A stretch of DNA of 45,392 bases from Ruminiclostridium sp. Lineage in GTDB: Bacteria > Bacillota > Clostridia > Oscillospirales > Ruminococcaceae. The notes below the pieces were generated by a model. The model was not told where the DNA came from, ran no database searches, and saw only the letters and a program-made list of their open reading frames with translations. Below are positions 1 to 7,044 of the stretch, piece by piece. The position numbers and the translations under genes were made by a program. The DNA is taken from NCBI GenBank assembly GCA_017625405.1, contig JAGALB010000018.1, positions 1 through 45,392 on the forward strand, read 5' to 3'. The first letter of the stretch is position 1. Every line of letters starts with the position of its first letter.

Positions 1-679
1 AGAATTCAAATAAAGGCGCCGTTTCATAGGATTTACCTGCAGCTCTTACATCCTTAAGCACTTCACTGTTCGGGTGAGTGCCGAGAGCAAAACATCCTAT
101 TGCTTCATATTTCTGAAGCTCTGCTGCATTTTCGGGTGTGAAATCGTAGATTTCAGGGTTTTCTGGTATGCGCCGATTGTTCTCAAATTCTTTGATATTT
201 GTTACACCTGGATAGAAGCCGTCCTCGTCAACATAAATGCTTTCAATATCGAAATATACATTATGCATATACCCAAACTGTAATATAACGTTTAATAATT
301 CATCGGATTTATTCAGCAACACTATAACTTCTTCTGTAGGCGAAACTGTTTTACTTATTGTCGCAATAATGTTATATTCCGAATCCAGATATATTTCCTC
401 TGTTTCTCTGTCAACAATAACTGCGGCGGCACTGAATCCTATTCGCTGTAAGTATAATTCATCGAAACAAAGTCCGAGGCTGAGGAAAACATGCCCCTTG
501 CTATTGGTTCTCTGTATGTATGCGGTAGCTTGATTGGTTGTGGCAATTGAGGCGAAACCAGTGTACCACTGACATGCAATAACCGAAATACCAAGAGCTA
601 ATACTGTAACTAAAATTGCAATAATCGGCCATATAATTATCCTTTTCATAAGGAAATCCTTGAATTTAAGCTTTTTCAT
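1..679 (-). CDS. Sensor histidine kinase, N-terminal part (cut by window edge)
   Basis: Reading the minus strand from the ATG at 679 gives an uninterrupted frame of 226 codons that runs off the left edge. It begins MKKLKFKDFLMKR, has one membrane segment at about residues 13-35 (IIWPIIAILVTVLALGISVI), then an extracytoplasmic region of about 190 residues. A ribosome site GGAGAGG lies just upstream. The gene starts 25 bp after the response regulator stop on the same strand, the usual regulator-kinase order, so I infer a membrane sensor kinase. The kinase core lies outside the window, so this rests on topology and context. The ectodomain family was not recognised. An in-frame ATG at codon 11 is an alternative start. 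Confidence 0.7.
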   Translation of the reverse strand, partial: MKKLKFKDFLMKRIIIWPIIAILVTVLALGISVIACQWYTGFASIATTNQATAYIQRTNSKGHVFLSLGLCFDELYLQRIGFSAAAVIVDRETEEIYLDSEYNIIATISKTVSPTEEVIVLLNKSDELLNVILQFGYMHNVYFDIESIYVDEDGFYPGVTNIKEFENNRRIPENPEIYDFTPENAAELQKYEAIGCFALGTHPNSEVLKDVRAAGKSYETAPLFEF

Positions 680-704
680 AATAACCTCTCCTTTTCGGAA
701 ACGT

Positions 705-1382
705 TTATTCGGTCAGTTTATACCCCTTTGTAATAACGGTCTTAATCTGACTGCCTGAGTTTCCGAGAGCCTTTCTCAGTTTTTTGATATGGTTATCCAC
801 TACCCTGTCGCTGCCGAAATAATCATAGCCCCAGATTTTGTTCAGCAGTGTATCACGGTCGATAACCCAGTTCTTATGTTCAAGCAGATATTTGAGAAGT
901 GAAAATTCCTTGGGTGCAAGTTCGACTGCTTCACCGCAGGCGGTAACCTGCAGGGTGATAAGATTCATGCGTATATCACCGCAGACTATTTCCCTGGTGA
1001 TAACCATACCCTTTGAACGCTTCAGCTGCGCATTTACCTTTGCGTAAAGCTCAGCGGGCGAAAAAGGCTTTACTATGTAATCGTCACATCCCAGCTCGTA
1101 GCCGTAGAGAATATCCTCTTCCCTTGCTCTTGCGGTAAGGAAAAGTACGGGAACGATACTGCTCTTCCTGATTTCACGGCAGAGGGAGAAGCCGTCAATC
1201 CCGGGGAGCATTATATCCAGCATAATAAGATCAAATTCCTGATTTTTTATAAGCTCCAGCCCACTATCACCGTCCTGCGCAGTAACGATTGATATAGTTC
1301 CGTCGCTTTTGTCGGAAAAGTAATCTTCGATTACCTCTCTTATCTGATTGTCGTCTTCAACCAGTAAAACCCTGTATGCCAT
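705..1382 (-). CDS. OmpR/PhoB-type response regulator
   Basis: This 225-aa protein has a receiver domain (residues 1-120) with the acidic pair ED-D at 9-11, phospho-acceptor Asp56 in LDIMLPG and the conserved VKPF lysine. A C-terminal winged-helix DNA-binding domain (about 130-225) carries the typical LAPKEFSLLKYLLEHKN and RVVDNHIKKLRKAL segments. A cytoplasmic transcription factor phosphorylated by a partner kinase is the family role; the partner is almost certainly the gene that follows at 679. The start is supported by AAAGGAATGAGGGT before ATG. The regulon is not evident from this window; the secreted esterases to the right are possible targets by proximity only. Confidence 0.92.
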   Translation of the reverse strand: MAYRVLLVEDDNQIREVIEDYFSDKSDGTISIVTAQDGDSGLELIKNQEFDLIMLDIMLPGIDGFSLCREIRKSSIVPVLFLTARAREEDILYGYELGCDDYIVKPFSPAELYAKVNAQLKRSKGMVITREIVCGDIRMNLITLQVTACGEAVELAPKEFSLLKYLLEHKNWVIDRDTLLNKIWGYDYFGSDRVVDNHIKKLRKALGNSGSQIKTVITKGYKLTE

Positions 1383-1457
1383 ACCCTCATTCCTTTCCTG
1401 TGACTTTAATTTATCATAAGGATGTATCCTTTGTGTGTCCTTGATTGGTCTTTTTTC

Positions 1458-1486
1458 AGTATATCACATTTTTTGTCAGTATACAA
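1458..1486 (-). promoter_or_regulatory. Promoter of response regulator-kinase operon
   Basis: On the minus strand, TTGTAT (1486-1481) and TATACT (1463-1458) are separated by 17 bp, about 75 bp before the regulator start. The -35 differs from consensus; the -10 is good. Confidence 0.55.
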
Positions 1487-1522
1487 TAAAACTCCGCAGA
1501 AATAAATCTGCGGAGTTTTATT
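1486..1522 (-). terminator. Rho-independent terminator after SGNH lipoprotein gene
   Basis: A perfect inverted repeat, ACTCCGCAGA and TCTGCGGAGT around a 6-nt AT-rich loop, is followed on the minus strand by TTTTATTG. It lies about 95 bp past the stop of the gene at 1616. The plus-strand side also has TTTTATTA, so it may work both ways. Confidence 0.85.
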
Positions 1523-1615
1523 ATCAGAATAAATCAATGTTTTGAAACCTGCCGTTGTGTCTGTTCAGTAAATAACAGCATTATAAAAGGCAGGAGCCGC
1601 CCGAGGTGGCACACC

Positions 1616-3028
1616 TCAGGAGATAGCAATGGCAGAAATGGCAACCATGGACTTTTCGCCTGTGTGGGGAACAATTTCCACAGTGTGCTTACCTGCTTCG
1701 GGGAAGCAGATAACTTCTTCTGCTTCAACATAATTGCCCCAGCCACCGGGGAAGCGTGAATCAATAGTTTTTGCAACCTGACCGTCAACTACAACGTCAA
1801 ATGTGCCGCCCATTGATGTAAGCTTTGAGTAGAATACACCGATGTTCTTTGCCTCTACTTCAAACCTGAGAGGCTCAATACCTTCAAATGTACCGTCCTT
1901 GGAACGTGCAATCCAGCGTCCTCCGAAATTGCCGAAAATAGTAGATTCACTTTCCCAGCCTGTGTCTGAAGCAGGAGCAGCATTTTCGGGAGTGATGAGA
2001 GCAGCCTTTTCAAACTTACCGTTTGCGGAAGAAAGGTCGCTTTCATTTTCTGTATCAATGGAATCCACATTGTCGATTACATCCTGTAAGTAAGCTGTGA
2101 TAAGCTCGGTAAGAACAGAGTGACCTGCAACGTTGGGGTGAATGTTATCGTCGGAAATATCATCCCATACGATGTGGCCCTTGTCGATTACGTCAAGAAT
2201 AGCTTCACGATAGGAAATCATGGGGATGTCATAAGCAGCACATACTTCGGAGTGATATTCCACAAAGCTTGTACCGTCCTCCTGTGTCATTGCGATTGTA
2301 ACGACAGCAGGTGCAGATTCGCTTTCCCAGAGCTTCTTGATGAGGCCTTCGTAGGATTCCTTATCTCTCTGGATATTTGCGTGTGTATCATTTACAGTAA
2401 AATCAATGAATACAAGGTCGGGATTCTTGGAAACTACATCACGTTCTGCTCTGTGAACACCGATATAGGAGCCTGTTGCACCGATACCTGCACGTACATA
2501 TTCAACTTCAGCATCAGGGAATGTCTTGATAATCCAGTCAGTTGTAAGTCTTGCATAGCAGTCCTTGTCGCCTGCGCTGGAACCCTGTGTAATAGAGCCG
2601 CCGAGGTAAGCTACTGTAACCTTTTCGCCTGCCTGAGCCTTCTTTACGAATTTCGCAAGTCTTGCCTGATTACCCTTTATGTATGTGGAAAGCGCAACCA
2701 TTCTGTCGGTAACACCGTCAGCAATTACATACTTGCTGTCTTCGGGAATTTCCACACCTGCATAAATAGCATTTGCTGCATTTTCCTTTGCTGCAGCCTG
2801 TGCATCAGGGCTTAAAGCTCCGCATACTGCACACTTTTCGGTGTTGCTGACTTCGCCGCATTCGCAAAGCCATGCATCAACAGTTTCAGCGGGTTCAGCC
2901 GCAACGGTTGTTGTAGCTTCAGTATCTGCCGCAGAGGTTGTTGTAGCAGTTCCTGTTGCTGCGCTGTTGCAGCCTGCCATAGAAATAACAACAGCTGCTG
3001 CACACATTAATGAAATAATTTTCTTCAT
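1616..3028 (-). CDS. SGNH/GDSL hydrolase lipoprotein with zinc ribbon
   Basis: This 470-aa protein begins with a lipoprotein signal (ISMAGC, Cys20), so it is probably tethered outside the cell. A low-complexity Ala/Thr linker leads to a short zinc-ribbon-like knuckle (CECG at 55-58, CAVCG at 66-70). The SGNH hydrolase domain (about 105-320) has GGSIT with nucleophile Ser145, FTVND (Asn213) and DDNIHPN with His297. A C-terminal beta-rich segment (about 345-470) resembles the accessory domain of carbohydrate esterases. Deacetylation of a plant polysaccharide is the inferred role. It is divergent from the esterase at 3174. Codon use matches the neighbours. The zinc ribbon on an exported protein is unusual. 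Confidence 0.85.
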   Translation of the reverse strand: MKKIISLMCAAAVVISMAGCNSAATGTATTTSAADTEATTTVAAEPAETVDAWLCECGEVSNTEKCAVCGALSPDAQAAAKENAANAIYAGVEIPEDSKYVIADGVTDRMVALSTYIKGNQARLAKFVKKAQAGEKVTVAYLGGSITQGSSAGDKDCYARLTTDWIIKTFPDAEVEYVRAGIGATGSYIGVHRAERDVVSKNPDLVFIDFTVNDTHANIQRDKESYEGLIKKLWESESAPAVVTIAMTQEDGTSFVEYHSEVCAAYDIPMISYREAILDVIDKGHIVWDDISDDNIHPNVAGHSVLTELITAYLQDVIDNVDSIDTENESDLSSANGKFEKAALITPENAAPASDTGWESESTIFGNFGGRWIARSKDGTFEGIEPLRFEVEAKNIGVFYSKLTSMGGTFDVVVDGQVAKTIDSRFPGGWGNYVEAEEVICFPEAGKHTVEIVPHTGEKSMVAISAIAIS

Positions 3029-3066
3029 ATCATATACCCTTTCTTTATGATTAATATGTTGTTTAT

Positions 3067-3095
3067 ACTATATCATTTTTTTGCTTAAAAGTCAA
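3067..3095 (-). promoter_or_regulatory. Promoter of SGNH lipoprotein gene
   Basis: Minus-strand TTGACT (3095-3090) and TATAGT (3072-3067) have a 17-bp spacer, ending 39 bp before the start codon. Confidence 0.7.
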
Positions 3096-3113
3096 TAATT
3101 ATTACTTATATAC

Positions 3114-3142
3114 TTGAATTTTTTAACTTAATATGCTATGAT
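3114..3142 (+). promoter_or_regulatory. Promoter of esterase operon
   Basis: TTGAAT (3114-3119) and TATGAT (3137-3142) have a 17-bp spacer, 31 bp before the ATG at 3174. It is back to back with the promoter of the divergent esterase, leaving 18 bp between the two -35 boxes, so a shared regulator could act on both. Confidence 0.65.
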
Positions 3143-3173
3143 AATTATAACAAAATAAAGCGAGGTAACAATT

Positions 3174-4202
3174 ATGGCTGTTTTTACCGCAGATAATAGC
3201 GCATTTTCCTACATGGGCAGAGTGGATTTCTCCGATAAATCCGCCCCCATGCTTATTTACGCAGGCAGCAGTATCCGCTGCCGTTTCAAGGGCACATACC
3301 TTAAAGCAACCCTTGACAATGTGTGCATGCATACATATACATCCTTCGGTGCTGTGATTGACGGTCTTCAGTACAAGATTGACATGAAAAACGAAAACGG
3401 TGCAGCTGAATACACCGTTGCCGAAAATCTCGCCGATGAGGAACACACCCTCATTCTTTTCAAAAGACAGGCTGCGGCACATTACTTCAGATTCATTTCC
3501 CTTGAAACAGACGGAGAAGTGCTCCCTGCAAATGAAAAATACGACCTGAAGCTTGAATACTACGGTGACAGCGTTTCCGCAGGTGAAGTTACCGAGGCTC
3601 TTTATTACGACGGACACTGCGACCCCGAAAATCACGGCAGCATCTACGACAACAGCTATTTCAGCTATACCTGGATTCTTGCCCGCAGACTTAATGCACA
3701 GTTCTATAACAACTCCCAGGGAGGTCTTGCGCTCTTTGACAAGACAGGTTATTTCTACGACAAGGACCTTACAGGTCTTGAAACCACCTACGATAAGCTC
3801 AGCTACGTGCCTTATGCACCCATGGGACTTACAGAGTGGGATTTCAGCAGCTACACTCCCGACATTGTTGTGTTTGCAATCGGTCAGAACGATGCAAACC
3901 CCGACCCCAAAGCTATTTTTGACAAGGAATATGCAGAAAAGTGGAAGGCAAAATACAAGGAAATTGTTCTGGAATTAAAGGAACGTTACGGCAATGTAAA
4001 ATTCCTGCTTATCACTACTGTTTTAATGCATGATCCCAGATGGGACGAAGTTCTTGATGAAATCAAGGAAGAGCTGGGCGATTACGTATACCGTTACCGC
4101 TTCAACCGCAACGGTGCGGCAACTCCCGGTCATCCCAGAGCTACCGAACAGACTGAAATGGCAGTTGAGCTTGAACAGTTCATCAGAGCCAATATGTTAT
4201 AA
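3174..4202 (+). CDS. CE2-like SGNH esterase (probable acetyl esterase)
   Basis: This 342-aa protein has the two-domain plan of CE2 acetyl esterases: an N-terminal beta-sandwich (about 1-120) and a C-terminal SGNH domain with YYGDSVSAGE (Ser133), VFAIGQND (Asn239) and a late GHP (His320). There is no signal peptide, so it appears cytoplasmic and would act on imported acetylated oligosaccharides. That fits the extracellular esterase encoded divergently. The ATG follows CGAGGT at a short distance. It heads a run of four close genes (3174-5105). The esterase class is a family assignment; the exact substrate is inferred. Confidence 0.8.
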   Translation: MAVFTADNSAFSYMGRVDFSDKSAPMLIYAGSSIRCRFKGTYLKATLDNVCMHTYTSFGAVIDGLQYKIDMKNENGAAEYTVAENLADEEHTLILFKRQAAAHYFRFISLETDGEVLPANEKYDLKLEYYGDSVSAGEVTEALYYDGHCDPENHGSIYDNSYFSYTWILARRLNAQFYNNSQGGLALFDKTGYFYDKDLTGLETTYDKLSYVPYAPMGLTEWDFSSYTPDIVVFAIGQNDANPDPKAIFDKEYAEKWKAKYKEIVLELKERYGNVKFLLITTVLMHDPRWDEVLDEIKEELGDYVYRYRFNRNGAATPGHPRATEQTEMAVELEQFIRANML

Positions 4203-4211
4203 GAGGTAAAA

Positions 4212-4505
4212 ATGAGTATTACTGTAAATATCTATTATACGGGCGAAAACGGCAATGCCAGGAAGTTTGCGGAAGAAATGACCGCAAGAGGCATCGTTGA
4301 CCGTATACGTGCAGAGGAAGGAAACGAAAGATATGAGTATTTCTTTCCTATGGATGACAGTGAAACGGTGTTGCTGATTGACCGTTGGAAGGACCAGCAG
4401 GCACTTGACATACATCATAAAACAGAAATGATGGCGGAAATTGCCGTGCTTCGCAAGAAGTACAAGCTCAGAATGAAGGTTGAACGCTATGTTGACGAGA
4501 ATTGA
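4212..4505 (+). CDS. ABM-type putative quinol monooxygenase
   Basis: This 97-aa protein fits the antibiotic biosynthesis monooxygenase / YgiN dimeric alpha-beta barrel fold: a central strand LIDRWKDQQALDIHHKTEM matches the family pattern of a strand, Trp, and an H-containing helix start. Such proteins act on quinols or other aromatics, often without a cofactor; the substrate here is unknown. It starts 9 bp after the esterase stop, with AGAGGT as ribosome site, and its end overlaps the next gene by 17 bp, so it is translated as part of the same message. Confidence 0.75.
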   Translation: MSITVNIYYTGENGNARKFAEEMTARGIVDRIRAEEGNERYEYFFPMDDSETVLLIDRWKDQQALDIHHKTEMMAEIAVLRKKYKLRMKVERYVDEN

Positions 4506-4722
4506 CGAGCTTCACACCACGCCTATGGGTGTAGAACGCATAAAACGCAATCTGTCCATTGATACTGACCCTGTTCAGTGGTGCAGGACTGCTATTCTAT
4601 GTCCCGACGCCGTCATTGAACGAAAAGGCAAGAACTACTACATCAAAGCAAAAGGTGCGGTAATCACTGTAAATGCGTATAGCTTCACGATAATTACTGC
4701 ACATAGAAAGGAACAATTATGA
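4489..4722 (+). CDS. DUF3781-like protein
   Basis: This 77-aa protein (MLTRIDELHTTPMG start) carries the pattern I associate with DUF3781: LHTTxxGxERIKRNL, a central WC, then RKGKNYYIK and a C-terminal ITVNAYSFTIITAH strand pair. Function is unknown. The start codon lies inside the preceding gene (17-bp overlap); a TTG at 4480 is an alternative. Its stop overlaps the next ATG by 4 bp (ATGA), so translation is coupled in both directions. Confidence 0.72.
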   Translation: MLTRIDELHTTPMGVERIKRNLSIDTDPVQWCRTAILCPDAVIERKGKNYYIKAKGAVITVNAYSFTIITAHRKEQL

Positions 4723-5105
4723 ATTTATTGCCATATTTTTGGAGTGTGCTTGACGAGGATAAAAGTCCGATTGTGATATGCGACTTAAATCATACAATTA
4801 TCTATATGAACCCCGTTGCCTGTGAGCGTTATAAAAAGCAGGGCGGTTATCTTCTGAAAGGAAAAAATCTCCTTAAATGTCATAATCAAAAATCACGTGA
4901 GATGATTGAAAAGATAATTGCATGGTTTGAAGAAAGCTACGACAACAACAGAGTTTATACTTATCACAATGATGAAGAAAATAAAGATGTATATATGGTT
5001 GCGCTCAGAGATGAAAGCGGGGATTTAATCGGCTATTATGAAAAACACGAATACCGCAGTGCGGAAAACTCAGAACGTTATGATTTCGGTAATCATAACG
5101 CCTGA
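4719..5105 (+). CDS. Single-domain PAS protein
   Basis: This 128-aa cytoplasmic protein is almost only a PAS fold: SPIVICDLNHTIIYMNPVAC opens the domain, a charged helix follows (HNQKSREMIEKIIAWF), and the last strands read VYMVALRDESGDLIGYYEKH. No output domain is attached. Stand-alone PAS proteins usually sense small ligands or redox state and pass the signal to a partner by contact. Coupling by ATGA to the DUF3781-like gene suggests that the two proteins work together. Ligand and partner are unknown. Confidence 0.75.
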   Translation: MNLLPYFWSVLDEDKSPIVICDLNHTIIYMNPVACERYKKQGGYLLKGKNLLKCHNQKSREMIEKIIAWFEESYDNNRVYTYHNDEENKDVYMVALRDESGDLIGYYEKHEYRSAENSERYDFGNHNA

Positions 5106-5110
5106 AAGAA

Positions 5111-5596
5111 TTATTCAGACTGCGTGACCCACACATCAATCTCATCAGCGGAAGGCTTTTCAAAAAAGCCTTCCGCTTTTTCTGCAAGTCCTTCATCAAC
5201 ATAATACGCTGATATTTCGCCGTTTTCCACCATTCTGTTACGCTTGTCAATGCGCTTTTTCCACAGGTTGTCAGATATATCTATATAATGAAACTCGCAG
5301 GTAATTCCGTGCTTTTTATAAAACTCACGGGCATATTCCCTTTCGGACCTCTGCCAGAAGCCCCAGTCAAATACAACATTGATCTTGTTTTCTATAATTT
5401 CCAGAGATTTTTCATACAGGTATTCTTCTGCACGTGCCACGTATTCATCGTGCATATCGCCTGTATCGTTTCTGAAAAGCGCAAGTGTTATCTCATCGAC
5501 GGAAAGCAGAACGCCACCGCATTTTTTACACATTTCTCTTGCGTATGTGCTTTTACCCGAACAGATTTTTCCGCAGGTCATTATCACCTTGGCCAT
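5111..5596 (-). CDS. P-loop kinase / AAA_33-like ATP-binding protein
   Basis: This 161-aa protein starts at ATG 5596 (AAAGGAG just upstream) rather than at an in-frame start 7 codons earlier. It has a Walker A motif GKICSGKST near the N-terminus, then LLSVDEI, and a VVFDWGFW strand typical of AAA_33 and zeta-toxin-like small-molecule or RNA kinases, followed by an Arg-rich lid (KKRIDKRN). The phosphorylated substrate is unknown; such enzymes are often antibiotic- or nucleoside-kinase-like. It converges on the PAS gene with only 5 bp between stops, and its coding sequence contains that operon's terminator. Confidence 0.72.
   Translation of the reverse strand: MAKVIMTCGKICSGKSTYAREMCKKCGGVLLSVDEITLALFRNDTGDMHDEYVARAEEYLYEKSLEIIENKINVVFDWGFWQRSEREYAREFYKKHGITCEFHYIDISDNLWKKRIDKRNRMVENGEISAYYVDEGLAEKAEGFFEKPSADEIDVWVTQSE
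5148..5181 (+). terminator. Terminator of esterase-PAS operon, inside the opposing gene
   Basis: A perfect 13-bp stem (GCGGAAGGCTTTT and AAAAGCCTTCCGC, 3-nt loop CAA) is followed by five T on the plus strand. It lies about 45 bp past the PAS stop yet inside the 3' coding part of the convergent kinase gene. Confidence 0.8.
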
Positions 5597-5663
5597 AATA
5601 TCACTCCTTTTCTGCAAATTATATCACACAGACCGCTTATTGTCAAAAAATAACGGGCAGCTA

Positions 5664-5692
5664 TTGATTTTTTTTCGCTTTTGTGTTACAAT
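5664..5692 (+). promoter_or_regulatory. Promoter of cobalamin operon
   Basis: TTGATT (5664-5669) and TACAAT (5687-5692) have a 17-bp spacer and an extended -10 (TGT before the box). Transcription would begin near 5699, just before the riboswitch. Confidence 0.75.
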
Positions 5693-5699
5693 ATGCAGG

Positions 5700-5905
5700 T
5701 AACAATGTAAACTACTGCGGTTCGAAAGGCTTTGCCGAGTAGACTAACAGGGAATCCGGTCAGAATCCGGAACAACCGCCATTACTGTATTTGACGAAGA
5801 AGCAGAGAATGCCATTGGGATTATTCCTGAGAAGGTTCTGCTTCACGGCATATGCCCGTCATAAGTCAGGATACCTGCCGCAGCTTTTCAGGTTAAACTT
5901 AACTT
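5700..5905 (+). promoter_or_regulatory. Cobalamin (B12) riboswitch
   Basis: Core landmarks appear in order: AACAGGGAATCCGGT near 5745, AATCCGG, CCGCCATTACTGT, GCCATTG, GAAGG, and the B12 box AGTCAGGATACCTGCC at 5864-5879. This is the conserved layout of the cobalamin aptamer, which binds adenosyl- or other cobalamins and shuts expression. It sits 17-bp-promoter-proximal in a leader of about 340 nt before the first gene. AGGTTAA at 5890-5896 can pair with TTAACCT in the terminator at 5998-6004, giving a plausible antiterminator. Confidence 0.92.
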
Positions 5906-5994
5906 GGGTGTGAAGTGTTCAGCCGATTTACTGCATAATTTTCAAGCTGTATTTTTACGGCTTTGTTTTTGTTGTGCAAATAAATCGTACTGTT

Positions 5995-6023
5995 CCCTTA
6001 ACCTTCAGGTTGAGGGATTTTTG
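5995..6023 (+). terminator. Riboswitch-controlled terminator
   Basis: CCCTTAACC (5995-6003), loop TTCA and GGTTGAGGG form a 9-bp stem with one wobble, followed by ATTTTTGTTT. Its left arm can instead pair with 5890-5896, so ligand binding would favour termination. Confidence 0.8.
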
Positions 6024-6042
6024 TTTGTAAAGGAGGGATAAT

Positions 6043-6237
6043 GTGATTTCTGAAGAAAAAAAGGGCTGGGCGGTAGAACTTTTGAAAAACAAGCACCACG
6101 AAACAGGAAGAATGCCCAGAAAGGACGATTTTGATTCAGTCACACTCTCCCGTATAAAGGCATATCTTGGTCCGTGGCCGAGAGCATTGGAAACGGCAGG
6201 GCTGAAAGAAGCCAGAACTGCAAAAACAAAATCATAA
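6043..6237 (+). CDS. Homing-endonuclease-associated repeat (HNR) small protein
   Basis: This 64-aa protein uses a GTG start preceded by AGGAGG at good distance; an overlapping ATG two bases earlier is blocked by an immediate stop. It matches the short repeat seen next to HNH and homing endonucleases: AVELLKNKHHETGRMPRKDDF then IKAYLGPWPRALETAGL, a small helical nucleic-acid-binding unit. No nuclease is present. It lies between the B12 riboswitch and the transport genes, 17 bp before the next start, so it is B12-regulated. Why a DNA- or RNA-binding peptide should be in this operon is unclear. Confidence 0.7.
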   Translation: MISEEKKGWAVELLKNKHHETGRMPRKDDFDSVTLSRIKAYLGPWPRALETAGLKEARTAKTKS

Positions 6238-6254
6238 AAAAAGAGGTAAGAAAA

Positions 6255-7043
6255 ATGAAAAAGAATTTAACAGCAATTTTAACAACAGCAATGATTACAG
6301 GTGCATTTACATTAACAGCGTCAGCTGAGGAATCGGTAACAGTCAATGTCACAATTTCCGACGGAAACGGACAGCTTGCAATTGCACAGGCTTCGGTTAT
6401 CGCCAAGGATATCAACGGCGACGGAAAGGTCAGTATTGACGAGGCTTTATATGCCGCACACGAGGAAGAATATAACGGTGGTGCAGCCGCAGGCTACAAC
6501 GCATATGACAGCGACTACGGACGCTCTCTCGGTATGCTCTGGGGTGATGACTGCGGCTCATACGGCTACTATGTAAACAACGCTTCGGCTATGAGCCTTG
6601 ACGATGAAGTAAAGGAAAACGACTATATAAACGCTTTCTGCTATACCGACCTTGAAACCTGGTCTGACACCTACTGCTACTTTGACAAGTATGGAACAGA
6701 TGGCGACAAGTTTACCCTTACTCTCAGTGCGGCCGCATGGGATGAAAACTATAACCCCATTACCGTTCCCGTTGAAGGTGCAGTTATCACAATCAACGGC
6801 GAAAGAACTGAATTTGTAACAGATGCAGAGGGCAAGGCGGATATCACAATATCTGACCCTGAAACAGGTATTCATGTTATAAGCGCAGTTTCCGACACAC
6901 AGACACTTGTTCCCCCTGTATGCCTTGCATGGGGCTATGGCGAAGACTCAGAAACCAGCAACCCCACAACAGGCATTTCCGTAAGTCTTGCAGGCTTGGC
7001 ATTATCAGCTTCGGCAGCAATTATTTCAAGAAAAAGAAAGTAA
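6255..7043 (+). CDS. Wall-anchored EF-hand protein of B12 operon
   Basis: This 262-aa exported protein starts at ATG 6255 (AAGAGGT upstream). It has a signal peptide (cleavage near TASA-EE), a single calcium-loop motif DINGDGKVSIDEAL at about 57-70, and a following segment GYYVNN...SLDDEVKENDYINAF that looks like the DUF4430-type fold. A beta-sandwich domain (about 170-225) resembles Ig-like carrier domains. The C-terminus has NPTTG, a hydrophobic stretch and RKRK, that is, a sortase signal. With the B12 riboswitch and the ECF genes downstream it is likely a surface corrinoid-capture protein; direct binding is inferred. Confidence 0.75.
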   Translation: MKKNLTAILTTAMITGAFTLTASAEESVTVNVTISDGNGQLAIAQASVIAKDINGDGKVSIDEALYAAHEEEYNGGAAAGYNAYDSDYGRSLGMLWGDDCGSYGYYVNNASAMSLDDEVKENDYINAFCYTDLETWSDTYCYFDKYGTDGDKFTLTLSAAAWDENYNPITVPVEGAVITINGERTEFVTDAEGKADITISDPETGIHVISAVSDTQTLVPPVCLAWGYGEDSETSNPTTGISVSLAGLALSASAAIISRKRK

Positions 7044-7044
7044 T

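Noticed and set aside
74-533. Two plus-strand frames at the left edge
   Set aside because: They are antisense to the uninterrupted minus-strand sensor-kinase frame 1-679, which has a ribosome site, a membrane helix and the expected gene order.
2120-2815. Plus-strand open frame of 231 codons over the SGNH lipoprotein gene
   Set aside because: Antisense shadow with abnormal Cys and Ile content; the minus-strand gene has catalytic motifs and a signal peptide.
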